Origin: Sphingobacterium faecale
GTDB taxonomy: Bacteria; Bacteroidota; Bacteroidia; Sphingobacteriales; Sphingobacteriaceae
NCBI RefSeq assembly: GCF_016746095.1
Contig: NZ_JAERTY010000001.1
Span: 62,001-126,000 of the forward strand
DNA: 64,000 bases
Direction of reading: 5' to 3'
Translations under genes and position numbers: made by a program
The notes under the pieces: generated by a model
What the model was told of the DNA's origin: nothing
Seen by the model: the letters and a program-made list of their open reading frames with translations, nothing else
The model's database searches: none
Shown: piece after piece, positions 1 through 7,446 of the stretch
Layout: every line of letters begins with the position of its first letter
Numbering within the stretch: position 1 is the stretch's first letter

Positions 1-1
1 C

Positions 2-2065
2 ACTATCCAGCCTACCGGACAGTCTACCGATATCGCTGATATCCTGGTTAACGGTATGGATACCTCGACCCCGATCTGTATTGAACCTACGGATGCGACA
101 GTTCTTACAGCAGAGCTTACTCCAACTAGTACAATTGTTAACCCAGTGTTCCATTGGTACAATGAACATGGTGTGGCTATCGCTGGAGGAAGTGATGGTA
201 TATTGAATCTAGGTATAATGGCTCCCGGTACTTATAGCTATAGTGTAGGAGTCAGTGGAGATGGTGTCTGTGAGAGTTTAGCTGCTGATAGAAAAGTCGT
301 GACATTTACTACTGTATTCTGTAGGTCTGACCTGAGTATTTCAAAAGTAGCTGATCACTCCCGTGTCAAAGCAGGTACAAATACAACATTTACCGTGACA
401 ATTACGAACAATGGCCCTGCTCAGATTGCAGTAGGCAAGGTTATCAACTTAGGAGAGATTCCAAGTACGGGACTGAGCATTACAGGATATGAAGTTACCT
501 CTGGAAACGCAGTTGCAGCGGGTACTGGTAACACAGCTACCGTGACTACCAATAGTGTAATTGCAGTAGGAGGTACGATCATTGTAAAAGTAAGCGCGGC
601 AGTAGGGGCAGATGCACCGTCTACTATCACCAACGGTATCAAAGTATGGGGGCCAGATAAAGACCCTGGAACTGATCCTGAAGATGATAAGGATGAAACG
701 CCTCCAGTTCCAGTAGACCGTGAGTCCAATCTGAGTATTGTTAAAAAGGCAGATCAGACGCGTGTAAAAGCCGGAGAAAATACTACCTTTACATTGACTA
801 TTACAAATGATGGTCCATCTACTATCGAGGTAGGCAAGAAAATCCAGTTGACCGAACGTCCTGGTGCTGGCGTGACCATCGATAAATATGAAATAGTAGG
901 AGCTAATGCAACTATCAGTGGGACAGCTAATAATGCAGTGGTAACTACAACGGCGAAGATTGCAAAAGGACAGACTATAGTCGTAAAAGTAACGGCTAAG
1001 GTGGATGTGGATGCGCCTTCGACAATTACCAATGGTATCACGGTTTGGGGACCAGATAAGGACCCTGGAACAGATCCTGAGGATGATAAAGACGATACAC
1101 CTCCGGTCCCTGTAGATCGTGAATACAAATTGACCATAGAAAAAGTAGCAGACGAGAGTAAGGTAAAAGCAGGTGAGTCTACAACGTTTACAGTAACGAT
1201 TACAAATAATGGACCGGCTGTAATGGAAGTAGATAAAGATATCAAGCTAGTAGAGCGCCCTGGTGCCGGTGTTACGATCGAGAAGTATGAGATCGAGGGC
1301 AATAATGCTACAATATCTGGTACAGGTAATAATGCTACAGTGAAAACGAAGGCTAAGCTAACAGTTGGAGGTACTATTATCGTGAAGATCACGGCGAAGG
1401 TAGATGATGAAGCGCCAGAGAAGATTACCAATGGTATCACCGTATGGGGACCGGGTAAAGATCCGGGTACAGATCCAGAGGACGATAAAGATGATACACC
1501 AGAGGTGCCGGTAGTTTATCCATTGATCCAAGCGGTAGATGATATCGCTGAGACCAAAACTGCAGTACCGGTCGACATTGATGTGTTGGCTAATGACTTG
1601 GTCACCAAATGGGATATTGACCCTACTTCATTAGAAATTGTATCTTCATCAGCCGGAGCGACAACTACGGTAGGAATCGATGGTACGGTCACTTATATCT
1701 CTTCTCGTGACATGGTCGGTGAAGATACCTTTACTTATCGTGTGAAGGATGTGAAAGGAAGATGGAGTAATACAGCGACAGTACGTGTAGCGGTGTCTAG
1801 TAATGATCTGGATATTCCAAATATCATTACGCCGAATGGTGACGGCAAAAATGATGAGTTCCGAATCAAAGGCCTTGAGCTTTATGATAGGGTAGTGCTT
1901 ACCATTGTCAACCGTTGGGGGAATGAGGTGTACAAGAGTAATGCGTACAACAATGATTGGAACGGACTAGGCCTGAGTGAAGGGACATACTTCTATGTGT
2001 TAGAATTAGTGAAGGGAGGCAAGTCGGAAGTACATAAAGGATGGGTTACAATCAAATCAAATTAA
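2..2065 (+). CDS. Large repeat adhesin with type IX secretion type B C-terminal domain (5' end outside window)
   Basis: The reading frame is open from base 2 with no stop upstream of the first ATG at 56, so this is the 3' part of a longer gene. From about base 329 it encodes three tandem 133-residue DUF11-like beta-sandwich modules (motifs KAG.NTTFT.TITN.GP and NGI.VWGP), each ending in an acidic linker DPGTDPEDDKD. A cadherin/Ig-like module follows (VDDIAETKTAVPVDIDVLAN ... EDTFTYRVKD). The last ~85 residues match the gliding-motility-associated C-terminal domain (ITPNGDGKNDEF, NRWGNEVY, GTYFYVLEL), the type B sorting signal of the type IX secretion system. The product should be exported across the outer membrane and kept at the surface or released. 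The PorP/SprF and OmpA-family genes that follow on the same strand are the usual partners of type B cargo. The ligand is unknown. Confidence 0.9.
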   Translation, partial: TIQPTGQSTDIADILVNGMDTSTPICIEPTDATVLTAELTPTSTIVNPVFHWYNEHGVAIAGGSDGILNLGIMAPGTYSYSVGVSGDGVCESLAADRKVVTFTTVFCRSDLSISKVADHSRVKAGTNTTFTVTITNNGPAQIAVGKVINLGEIPSTGLSITGYEVTSGNAVAAGTGNTATVTTNSVIAVGGTIIVKVSAAVGADAPSTITNGIKVWGPDKDPGTDPEDDKDETPPVPVDRESNLSIVKKADQTRVKAGENTTFTLTITNDGPSTIEVGKKIQLTERPGAGVTIDKYEIVGANATISGTANNAVVTTTAKIAKGQTIVVKVTAKVDVDAPSTITNGITVWGPDKDPGTDPEDDKDDTPPVPVDREYKLTIEKVADESKVKAGESTTFTVTITNNGPAVMEVDKDIKLVERPGAGVTIEKYEIEGNNATISGTGNNATVKTKAKLTVGGTIIVKITAKVDDEAPEKITNGITVWGPGKDPGTDPEDDKDDTPEVPVVYPLIQAVDDIAETKTAVPVDIDVLANDLVTKWDIDPTSLEIVSSSAGATTTVGIDGTVTYISSRDMVGEDTFTYRVKDVKGRWSNTATVRVAVSSNDLDIPNIITPNGDGKNDEFRIKGLELYDRVVLTIVNRWGNEVYKSNAYNNDWNGLGLSEGTYFYVLELVKGGKSEVHKGWVTIKSN
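329..1525 (+). repeat. Three tandem 399-bp (133-residue) in-frame repeats in the adhesin gene
   Basis: Equivalent codons fall at 329 (Asp of DLSIS), 728 (Asn of NLSIV) and 1127 (Lys of KLTIE), giving an exact 399-base period without indels. The units are 329-727, 728-1126 and 1127-about 1525. They are similar but clearly diverged at DNA level. Units 2 and 3 are closer to each other (shared RPGAGVTI) than to unit 1. More units may lie upstream of the window. Confidence 0.85.
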
Positions 2066-2090
2066 TTGAAATAATTAAGAAATACGTGTT

Positions 2091-3101
2091 ATGAAACGAT
2101 ACGGAATAAAAAGTGTTTTAATGTTGACCATGGCTCTTCTAGGATTGAAGAGCCACGGCCAACAGAATATTCAGTTCACGCAATATATATTTAATTCGAT
2201 TAGTGTCAATCCTGCTTACACCGGCTACAAGGAAGAATGGTTCGGGCAAATGGGACTTCGGAGTCAGTGGGCAGGTTGGGATGGAGCACCTAAAACAGGT
2301 ACTGTGTCCATAGATGGCGTACTTGATGAAGATAAAAGACATGGTGTCGGACTACAGATTACTGGTGATCAGCTAGGAGCACAGGGGGCGATGAGTGCCT
2401 ATGCAAATTATGCTTTGCGTTTGAGATTGGACAGAGCAGATGAGCATCGTCTGGCATTGGGAATTGCTGCCGGGGCTACCCAATATAGCTTAGATGGGAA
2501 TAAACTAAGATATCACGACCAAGGGGATGATGCTGTACCGGAAGGTAAAATATCTACTTGGAGACCTGATGTGCGATTGGGGGTATATTATAGTAATCCG
2601 CGTTGGTATGCTGGTGTAGCTGTACACGACCTCTTTACCAATAGTAATAGCGGTGAAGATTTTCAGTTCAACCTTAATTCTTTAGAAAGTTTATACCGGA
2701 GGATTCATGGTTATTTTATCGCAGGGATGTTGGTGGAGTTAGATAGAGGTCTGATGTTGAGACCCAGTATCCTTATCAAGGATGATTTTAGAGGTCCCAC
2801 CTCTATGGATATAAACGCGATGTTTATTTTCAATGATAAATTCTGGATAGGAGGAAGTTATAGAACCAGAGCTAAGATATTCGATAGAAAATATGCTAGC
2901 CAATCGGCAGGCAAGCTGAGTTCACTGAATTCCCTGAGCGGTATTGCACAGTTCTACGTTTCGCCAAAGTTTAGGATAGGGTACTCTTACGACCATATGC
3001 TTAATAAAATGAGCGGTATGCAAAATGGTACCCACGAGGTGACATTGGGCGTGACATTTGGAAGAACAGGAAGGCAAGTGATGAGCCCGAGGTATTTTTA
3101 G
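2091..3101 (+). CDS. PorP/SprF family type IX secretion system membrane protein
   Basis: The 336-residue product starts with a signal peptide (hydrophobic LMLTMALLGL, cleavage near SHGQ). Right after it come the family's N-terminal hallmarks, QYIFNSISVNPAYTG and RSQWAGWDGAPKT. The C-terminus shows the usual GYSYD ... THEVTLGVTF pattern of an outer-membrane beta-barrel. PorP/SprF proteins are outer-membrane components of the type IX system; SprF of Flavobacterium johnsoniae is needed for secretion of the adhesin SprB. The gene begins 25 bp after the type B adhesin, so this copy is probably a dedicated partner of that cargo and not the single core PorP. The start ATG directly precedes a lysine/arginine-rich n-region, which supports it. 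Confidence 0.92.
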   Translation: MKRYGIKSVLMLTMALLGLKSHGQQNIQFTQYIFNSISVNPAYTGYKEEWFGQMGLRSQWAGWDGAPKTGTVSIDGVLDEDKRHGVGLQITGDQLGAQGAMSAYANYALRLRLDRADEHRLALGIAAGATQYSLDGNKLRYHDQGDDAVPEGKISTWRPDVRLGVYYSNPRWYAGVAVHDLFTNSNSGEDFQFNLNSLESLYRRIHGYFIAGMLVELDRGLMLRPSILIKDDFRGPTSMDINAMFIFNDKFWIGGSYRTRAKIFDRKYASQSAGKLSSLNSLSGIAQFYVSPKFRIGYSYDHMLNKMSGMQNGTHEVTLGVTFGRTGRQVMSPRYF

Positions 3102-3181
3102 AATTTAGATGTTAGTATTGAGTGTTGAGATTTGCTGATTCGCAGATAAGCAAAATCGTAAATGCGCAAAAAAAATAGAAC

Positions 3182-5131
3182 ATGAGAACACAGACATATT
3201 TGAAATATACTTTATGTGCACTGTCTCTTTCCTTTACGGTGGCAACAGTTTCTGGACAGGAACAGCCCGGAAGGAGAGCACGGGCAGAACAGGAGTTTCT
3301 GAAGATGGAGTATGCTAATGCTGCCCAATCTTATGAACAATTGGTTTTGGATAAGAAAAAACCAAAAACTGAGGATCTGGAGCGACTAGCGGAGAGTTAT
3401 TATTATATTAAGCAATATAATCTTGCAGAGAATTGGTTTTCTAGAATTGTCTTATTAGAGGATGCAAGTAAGGAGTCTCATCTGAAGTATGCTGAGGTAT
3501 TAAAACAGCAGGGTAAGTATCCGGAGGCAAAGCAACAATATGGAAATTACATCAGTAAATATGGAGCAAATAAGGAGATAGAGCGTGCTATTGTCGGAGC
3601 AGACTCCGCAGCTTATTGGATGGAACATCCGACCAAGCATCAAGTGAACAATGAGCGGGTCGTGAATACTGCTCTATCCGAATTTGGCCTTACACCTACT
3701 GCTAATGGGGCCTTGTATGCTACAGAGCCCAACAGCCTATTGAGCGAAAAAAGTGGGATGACGGGGCAACCCTATTTGAGGGTCTATTCCGCCGAACGCC
3801 GTATCGACGGATCCTTGCATTATCCCAACCTAATGACAGAGTCTTTCAATAACTCTGCTTATCATGTGGGGCCTGTAGCGGTCAATTTAGCAAATGATGT
3901 CCTCTATGTAACACGGACCTATGCCGGTAAGGATGCGCAAAAGTATAAAGCTCATGCGCAGCGATGGAAGAAGCAAAACCTCGAACTTAAAATCTATAGA
4001 AAGAACGGTGAGGCTTGGATCGAAGACGATTTTCCTTATAATAATGTGAAGGAATATTCTGTCGGACATGCTGCCTTAAATAAGGATGAAACAATTCTGT
4101 ATTTTGCATCGGATATGCCGGGAGGACAGGGAGGTGTTGATATCTGGTACTCCGAACTGCAACAGGATGGCTCATGGGGGACACCTCAAAATGTGGGCAG
4201 TCAGGTCAATACCAGTGGAGACGAAATGTTCCCATCGGTGGAAGGCGAGGAGCTTTATTTTTCGAGTACAGGTCATATAGGTATGGGAGGTTTGGATATT
4301 TTTAAAGCCAACGGGGCTAAGGCTTCCTTTACAAAACCTGTTAATATGGGATACCCTATAAACTCTGCATCAGATGATTTTGCCTTTATAAACAGCATGG
4401 ATGACGATATGCATACGATGGGTTATTTATCTTCAAATCGTACGGGCGGAGTTGGATCTGATGATATTTATTCCTTCTCGTTGACAAAACCTAGGCTAAA
4501 TATTGAATTGGTTACCCTGGTTAAAGATAAGAAAACAGGAGAAATCTTAGATCGCTCAGTAGTGATGTTGTATGAGGGTGAGAAAGTAATCGCCCGAGGT
4601 AGTACCGATAGTAATGGCCAAATCCGATTCGATATTGATAAAGGGTTAGCTTATAAAGTATATGGTGAAAAAGAAGGCTATATGGCAGATAGCGCATCTA
4701 TGAATGCGGTATTTCCGTTGCGGGATACGACAATACAACTCACTTTAAATCTGCAACCTGTAAATAAAGTTGGAGAAAAATTTGTTTTGGAAAATATTTA
4801 TTACGATTTTGATAAATACAATATAAGACCTGATGCAGCTCTGATTCTAGATAAGTTGGTTGCCACTATGCGTAACAACCCTACGTTGAGGATAGAACTA
4901 TCAAGTCACACGGATAGTCGTGGTGCCAAGACATATAATCAGAAGCTATCGCAAAAGCGTGCACAGGCCGCGGTAGATTATATTGTTGGAAAAGGAATCG
5001 ACCGCGAGCGCTTAGTAGCAAAGGGTTACGGCGAATCTAGGTTGGTCAACCAATGTGCTGACGGTGTAAAATGTACGCCAGAAGAACACCAAGCAAACAG
5101 AAGGACAGAAGTCGAGGTGCTTGCTTATTAA
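3182..5131 (+). CDS. OmpA-family protein with TPR and PD40 repeats (PorE-like)
   Basis: The 649-residue protein has a signal peptide (cleavage near VSGQE), then TPR-like helices at about 30-135 (YANAAQSYEQLV, YYIKQYNLAENWF). WD40-like PD40 repeats follow at about 295-435 (LYFASDMPGGQGGVDIWYSE, LYFSSTGHIGMGGLDIFKA, GYLSSNRTGGVGSDDIY). A carboxypeptidase-regulatory-like segment precedes a C-terminal OmpA peptidoglycan-binding domain at about 540-649 (YYDFDKYNIRPDA, SSHTDSRG, NQKLSQKRAQA, NRRTEVEV). This architecture is that of PorE and related proteins, thought to anchor type IX components to peptidoglycan. It lies 80 bp after PorP/SprF and completes a cargo / PorP / OmpA cassette. Repeated paralogues of this set are common in Bacteroidota, so it need not be the core copy. 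Confidence 0.9.
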   Translation: MRTQTYLKYTLCALSLSFTVATVSGQEQPGRRARAEQEFLKMEYANAAQSYEQLVLDKKKPKTEDLERLAESYYYIKQYNLAENWFSRIVLLEDASKESHLKYAEVLKQQGKYPEAKQQYGNYISKYGANKEIERAIVGADSAAYWMEHPTKHQVNNERVVNTALSEFGLTPTANGALYATEPNSLLSEKSGMTGQPYLRVYSAERRIDGSLHYPNLMTESFNNSAYHVGPVAVNLANDVLYVTRTYAGKDAQKYKAHAQRWKKQNLELKIYRKNGEAWIEDDFPYNNVKEYSVGHAALNKDETILYFASDMPGGQGGVDIWYSELQQDGSWGTPQNVGSQVNTSGDEMFPSVEGEELYFSSTGHIGMGGLDIFKANGAKASFTKPVNMGYPINSASDDFAFINSMDDDMHTMGYLSSNRTGGVGSDDIYSFSLTKPRLNIELVTLVKDKKTGEILDRSVVMLYEGEKVIARGSTDSNGQIRFDIDKGLAYKVYGEKEGYMADSASMNAVFPLRDTTIQLTLNLQPVNKVGEKFVLENIYYDFDKYNIRPDAALILDKLVATMRNNPTLRIELSSHTDSRGAKTYNQKLSQKRAQAAVDYIVGKGIDRERLVAKGYGESRLVNQCADGVKCTPEEHQANRRTEVEVLAY

Positions 5132-5187
5132 AATGCTCAGTTTTTTTATCATACATTCAGTATGATTTATAATGGTAGATGCGGAAT

Positions 5188-5227
5188 GCGGTATTTTCTC
5201 CCCGATTTTACCGCTTCCTTTTTTCTA
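5188..5227 (+). terminator. Possible terminator after the type IX cassette
   Basis: GCGGTA (5188-5193) pairs with TACCGC (5209-5214) and is followed by TTCCTTTTTT. A second small hairpin, ATCATAC/GTATGAT, sits at 5148-5166. Both lie in the convergent gap between the OmpA-family gene (+) and the ECF sigma gene (-). Confidence 0.4.
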
Positions 5228-5228
5228 T

Positions 5229-5882
5229 CTACTTGTTCTCTGTATGGATTCTTGTAAGGACGTTATGTACTACACTATTGCAGTATATCAAGTTGAATTC
5301 GAATAATTCTGAAGGGCTATATGTCTTTTCTATCTCGTCCCGTAATTTGCCTTTTGCGCGATTAAGCCTTACTTTGACATTGCTCTCACTGATGTTCAGA
5401 AGCTGGGCAGTTTCTGCGACATCAAGGCCATTGATCTCACGTAGTGAGAAAACAAGTCGGTATTCTAAAGGGATGCGTGACAGCGCTTCTTCTATAATAT
5501 TTTTTAGCTCGCGTTGTTGTATAATTTGATCGGTGTTGCGCTCCGCGTGACTGAAAAATGGTTTGGAATCATCATCAATCTCCATACTGGTCTCATTCTT
5601 GAAACTAAATTTTTCCCGTTTGCGAAAGCAATTGTTTAGCATGATACGTATAATCCAGGATTTGAACTGAGCTTTTCCTGCGAAAGACCCGAGGCCTTTA
5701 AAGGCATCTACAAAACTGTCTTGCATTAAGTCCTGGGTATCTTCATGATTGTAGTTATAGGAGCGTCCTATTTTATACAGATAGGGATTGAATCGTCTTA
5801 CAATTAGCTCATATAAGCGGGTGTCGCCTGCTAGGATACGGTCGATGAGCTCAGCTTCTGTGAGGTGTTGAAATTGTTCCAT
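5229..5882 (-). CDS. ECF-type RNA polymerase sigma factor without FecR partner
   Basis: The 217-residue protein has sigma-70 region 2 at about 24-90 (LIVRRFNPYLYKIGRSY, DTQDLMQDSFVDAFKGL, FKSWIIRIMLNNCFRKRE). Region 4.2 is at about 135-190 (RIPLEYRLVFSLREINGLDV, AQLLNISESNVKVRLNRAKG). The ~25-residue tail after region 4 is not conserved in appearance. Unlike the four other sigma genes in this window, it is not followed by a FecR anti-sigma gene or a SusC receptor. It resembles the general RpoE-like group of Bacteroidota rather than the FecI-like group. It converges on the type IX cassette, so a role in envelope or secretion control is conceivable but unproven. The start ATG at 5882 follows an AT-rich gap. 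Confidence 0.88.
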   Translation of the reverse strand: MEQFQHLTEAELIDRILAGDTRLYELIVRRFNPYLYKIGRSYNYNHEDTQDLMQDSFVDAFKGLGSFAGKAQFKSWIIRIMLNNCFRKREKFSFKNETSMEIDDDSKPFFSHAERNTDQIIQQRELKNIIEEALSRIPLEYRLVFSLREINGLDVAETAQLLNISESNVKVRLNRAKGKLRDEIEKTYSPSELFEFNLIYCNSVVHNVLTRIHTENK

Positions 5883-5956
5883 AGTATAATTTTGTATAGG
5901 TTATTTATAAATCAAACCTACATAAAATTGAGGGTAATTTCTATAAAAACAGTTAT

Positions 5957-6391
5957 TCAAAACCCAGTTTTGTTCCAATGGTAATGCCAGGTAAATAGTT
6001 CTGGTTGTAGCTGTTTGATTAGATCCAGGAGAGCAGGCACTTCGATGACTTTACTATCCCCAATGATGGTCTTATTGAAGGTTAGGATACTAAAATCTAT
6101 GCTTTTTAACCGGGATTCAAGCTTTTTCAGTTTTTGGCTTAGCCCCGACTGGGATAAATGGGTGTGTAAGACGAGTGCAGCATTTAATGAATAGTGCAGT
6201 TTCTTTATTTTTAATGCGGAGGTATGGATAAAATCCGTGTTTTGTGTTGTTTTTCCTAAGTCTTGGAAATTGTATAAGATATCTTTTATACAGACTTCGG
6301 ATGACACAGATGTACCACAGCAAATCAGTGCTGTGTTTTGCTGCGATATGTTTGACCATCTTTTGGTTAAATCCCCGTGAAACTGTAACAT
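5957..6391 (-). CDS. Hypothetical protein, 144 residues
   Basis: I do not recognise this product. It has no signal peptide and no clear membrane segment. The middle is a lysine-rich helix (SQKLKKLESRLKSI), and the N-terminal half has scattered cysteines (ICCGTSVSSEVC). The gene starts at an ATG and lies on the same strand as the ECF sigma gene, 74 bp upstream of it, so the two may be co-transcribed. A competing shorter reading frame overlaps on the same strand (6117-6359). Coding status rests on length and position only. Confidence 0.45.
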   Translation of the reverse strand: MLQFHGDLTKRWSNISQQNTALICCGTSVSSEVCIKDILYNFQDLGKTTQNTDFIHTSALKIKKLHYSLNAALVLHTHLSQSGLSQKLKKLESRLKSIDFSILTFNKTIIGDSKVIEVPALLDLIKQLQPELFTWHYHWNKTGF

Positions 6392-6614
6392 AATATTGGT
6401 TTTTATTTTTGTTAGCGCCTGTTGATCAATTAAATAGATGTGTTTTTGATATCTTCTGTATAAAATTAGCTTCAGATATTACTAACATAGAGTGGGTGAG
6501 TGCGGAAAAGGTTACAATTTTTCTGGACTAGTTAATTAAATAATATACTGGATTAGTCAGCTCTGGCAAATCTTTTTCAAATTCGCTGAGCATGTACATA
6601 CTTTATAAAGTTTG

Positions 6615-6622
6615 TACCTTTA
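6615..6622 (+). promoter_or_regulatory. Candidate -7 box upstream of the AAA ATPase
   Basis: TACCTTTA matches the Bacteroidota -7 consensus TAnnTTTG at 7 of 8 positions and sits 36 bp before the ATG at 6658. It lies inside the longer open frame that could start at 6592, which argues for the 6658 start. No clear TTG -33 element was seen at the expected distance. Confidence 0.3.
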
Positions 6623-6657
6623 CAGAAAGAAAAACAGCTGAAAACGTTGATATTAAG

Positions 6658-7398
6658 ATGAACATAACGGATTTATTAATTACAAAGAAGGAGAACATTG
6701 TTTTAGAAGATATGATTCTATCTGAAGAAAGTCGGATACAATTGGATCATCTGCTTAAAGAACACAGATATCTTGATGTATTGCAGAACTATGGGCTCCC
6801 CGTAAATAATAAGATACTTTTATACGGAGCCTCAGGTTGTGGAAAGACCAGTACTGCGAAAGCTTTAGCTAATGCTTTGAATAAGCCGATTTATATTCTA
6901 AATCTTAGCAATGTGATCAGTGCTAAAATAGGCGAGACGTCGCAACATCTTAAGCAGATATTTGATAAAGCTGGACGTGATCAGGCCGTACTCTTTTTGG
7001 ATGAGTTTGACCAGATCGGAAAATCCCGGATGAGCGAAGATAAAGATGTAGGGGAGATCCGCCGATTAGTGAATACTTTGATACAGCTTATAGACTACTA
7101 TCCAGAAAAGGCGCTGTTGATCTGTGCTACAAACCATATGGAGGTTATCGACCAAGCGATTCTTCGGCGCTTTCAGTTGCAGATTGAGTATACATTACCC
7201 TCAGCTGTGGTTCTCGACGGCTATTATGATTCCCTGTTGGCAAAATTACCGGAACAAATTGCTGAAAATGTGAAGCGCAAATATGGTATATCATTTGCTG
7301 AGGCCAAAGACTGTGCTTTTACACAGGCTAAATATAATATCATTAAGCAGCTCGAAAATGGAGAGATCATTTTGCAGAAAGAAGTTTTAGAGACCTAA
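6658..7398 (+). CDS. Stand-alone AAA+ ATPase
   Basis: Counting from the ATG at 6658, the 246-residue product has Walker A GASGCGKT at 57-64, Walker B VLFLDEFD at about 111-118, a sensor-1 stretch LLICATNH, and an arginine-finger-like LRRF at 169-172. These are classical AAA features, like those of proteasomal or FtsH-type ATPases. There is a short N-terminal helical region and a small C-terminal lid. The frame is open from an earlier ATG at 6592, but that extension overlaps a likely promoter and looks non-homologous. Related bacterial AAA proteins often sit beside a subtilase-like protease; none is here, and the convergent neighbour is an unrelated S9 peptidase. The substrate is unknown. The family call is firm, the role is not. 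Confidence 0.85.
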   Translation: MNITDLLITKKENIVLEDMILSEESRIQLDHLLKEHRYLDVLQNYGLPVNNKILLYGASGCGKTSTAKALANALNKPIYILNLSNVISAKIGETSQHLKQIFDKAGRDQAVLFLDEFDQIGKSRMSEDKDVGEIRRLVNTLIQLIDYYPEKALLICATNHMEVIDQAILRRFQLQIEYTLPSAVVLDGYYDSLLAKLPEQIAENVKRKYGISFAEAKDCAFTQAKYNIIKQLENGEIILQKEVLET

Positions 7399-7420
7399 CA
7401 TGTAGCGTAGGTCAGGTCTC
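7390..7420. terminator. Weak inverted repeat between convergent genes
   Basis: GAGACCT (7390-7396) and AGGTCTC (7414-7420) form a 7-bp stem that overlaps the AAA ATPase stop codon. No T-tract follows, so this is at best a weak or factor-assisted terminator in the 48-bp convergent gap. Confidence 0.3.
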
Positions 7421-7446
7421 TATTGATATATCTGATCAACTATGGT

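Noticed and set aside
421..1440. Long antisense open frames opposite the adhesin repeats
   Set aside because: They mirror the repeat structure of the adhesin on the other strand and read as low-complexity Ser/Thr/Val sequence. Codon bias of the forward gene explains the lack of stops.
5179..5529. Plus-strand frame of 116 codons opposite the ECF sigma gene
   Set aside because: The minus-strand frame encodes an unmistakable sigma factor across the same bases, and the plus frame has no family features.
6117..6359. 80-codon minus-strand frame overlapping the 144-residue hypothetical gene
   Set aside because: It overlaps almost completely with the longer frame on the same strand and has no better start or composition. 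Only the longer one is listed, with low confidence.
6592..6657. N-terminal extension of the AAA ATPase
   Set aside because: It overlaps a candidate -7 promoter box and adds residues with no resemblance to the family, so the start at 6658 was used.
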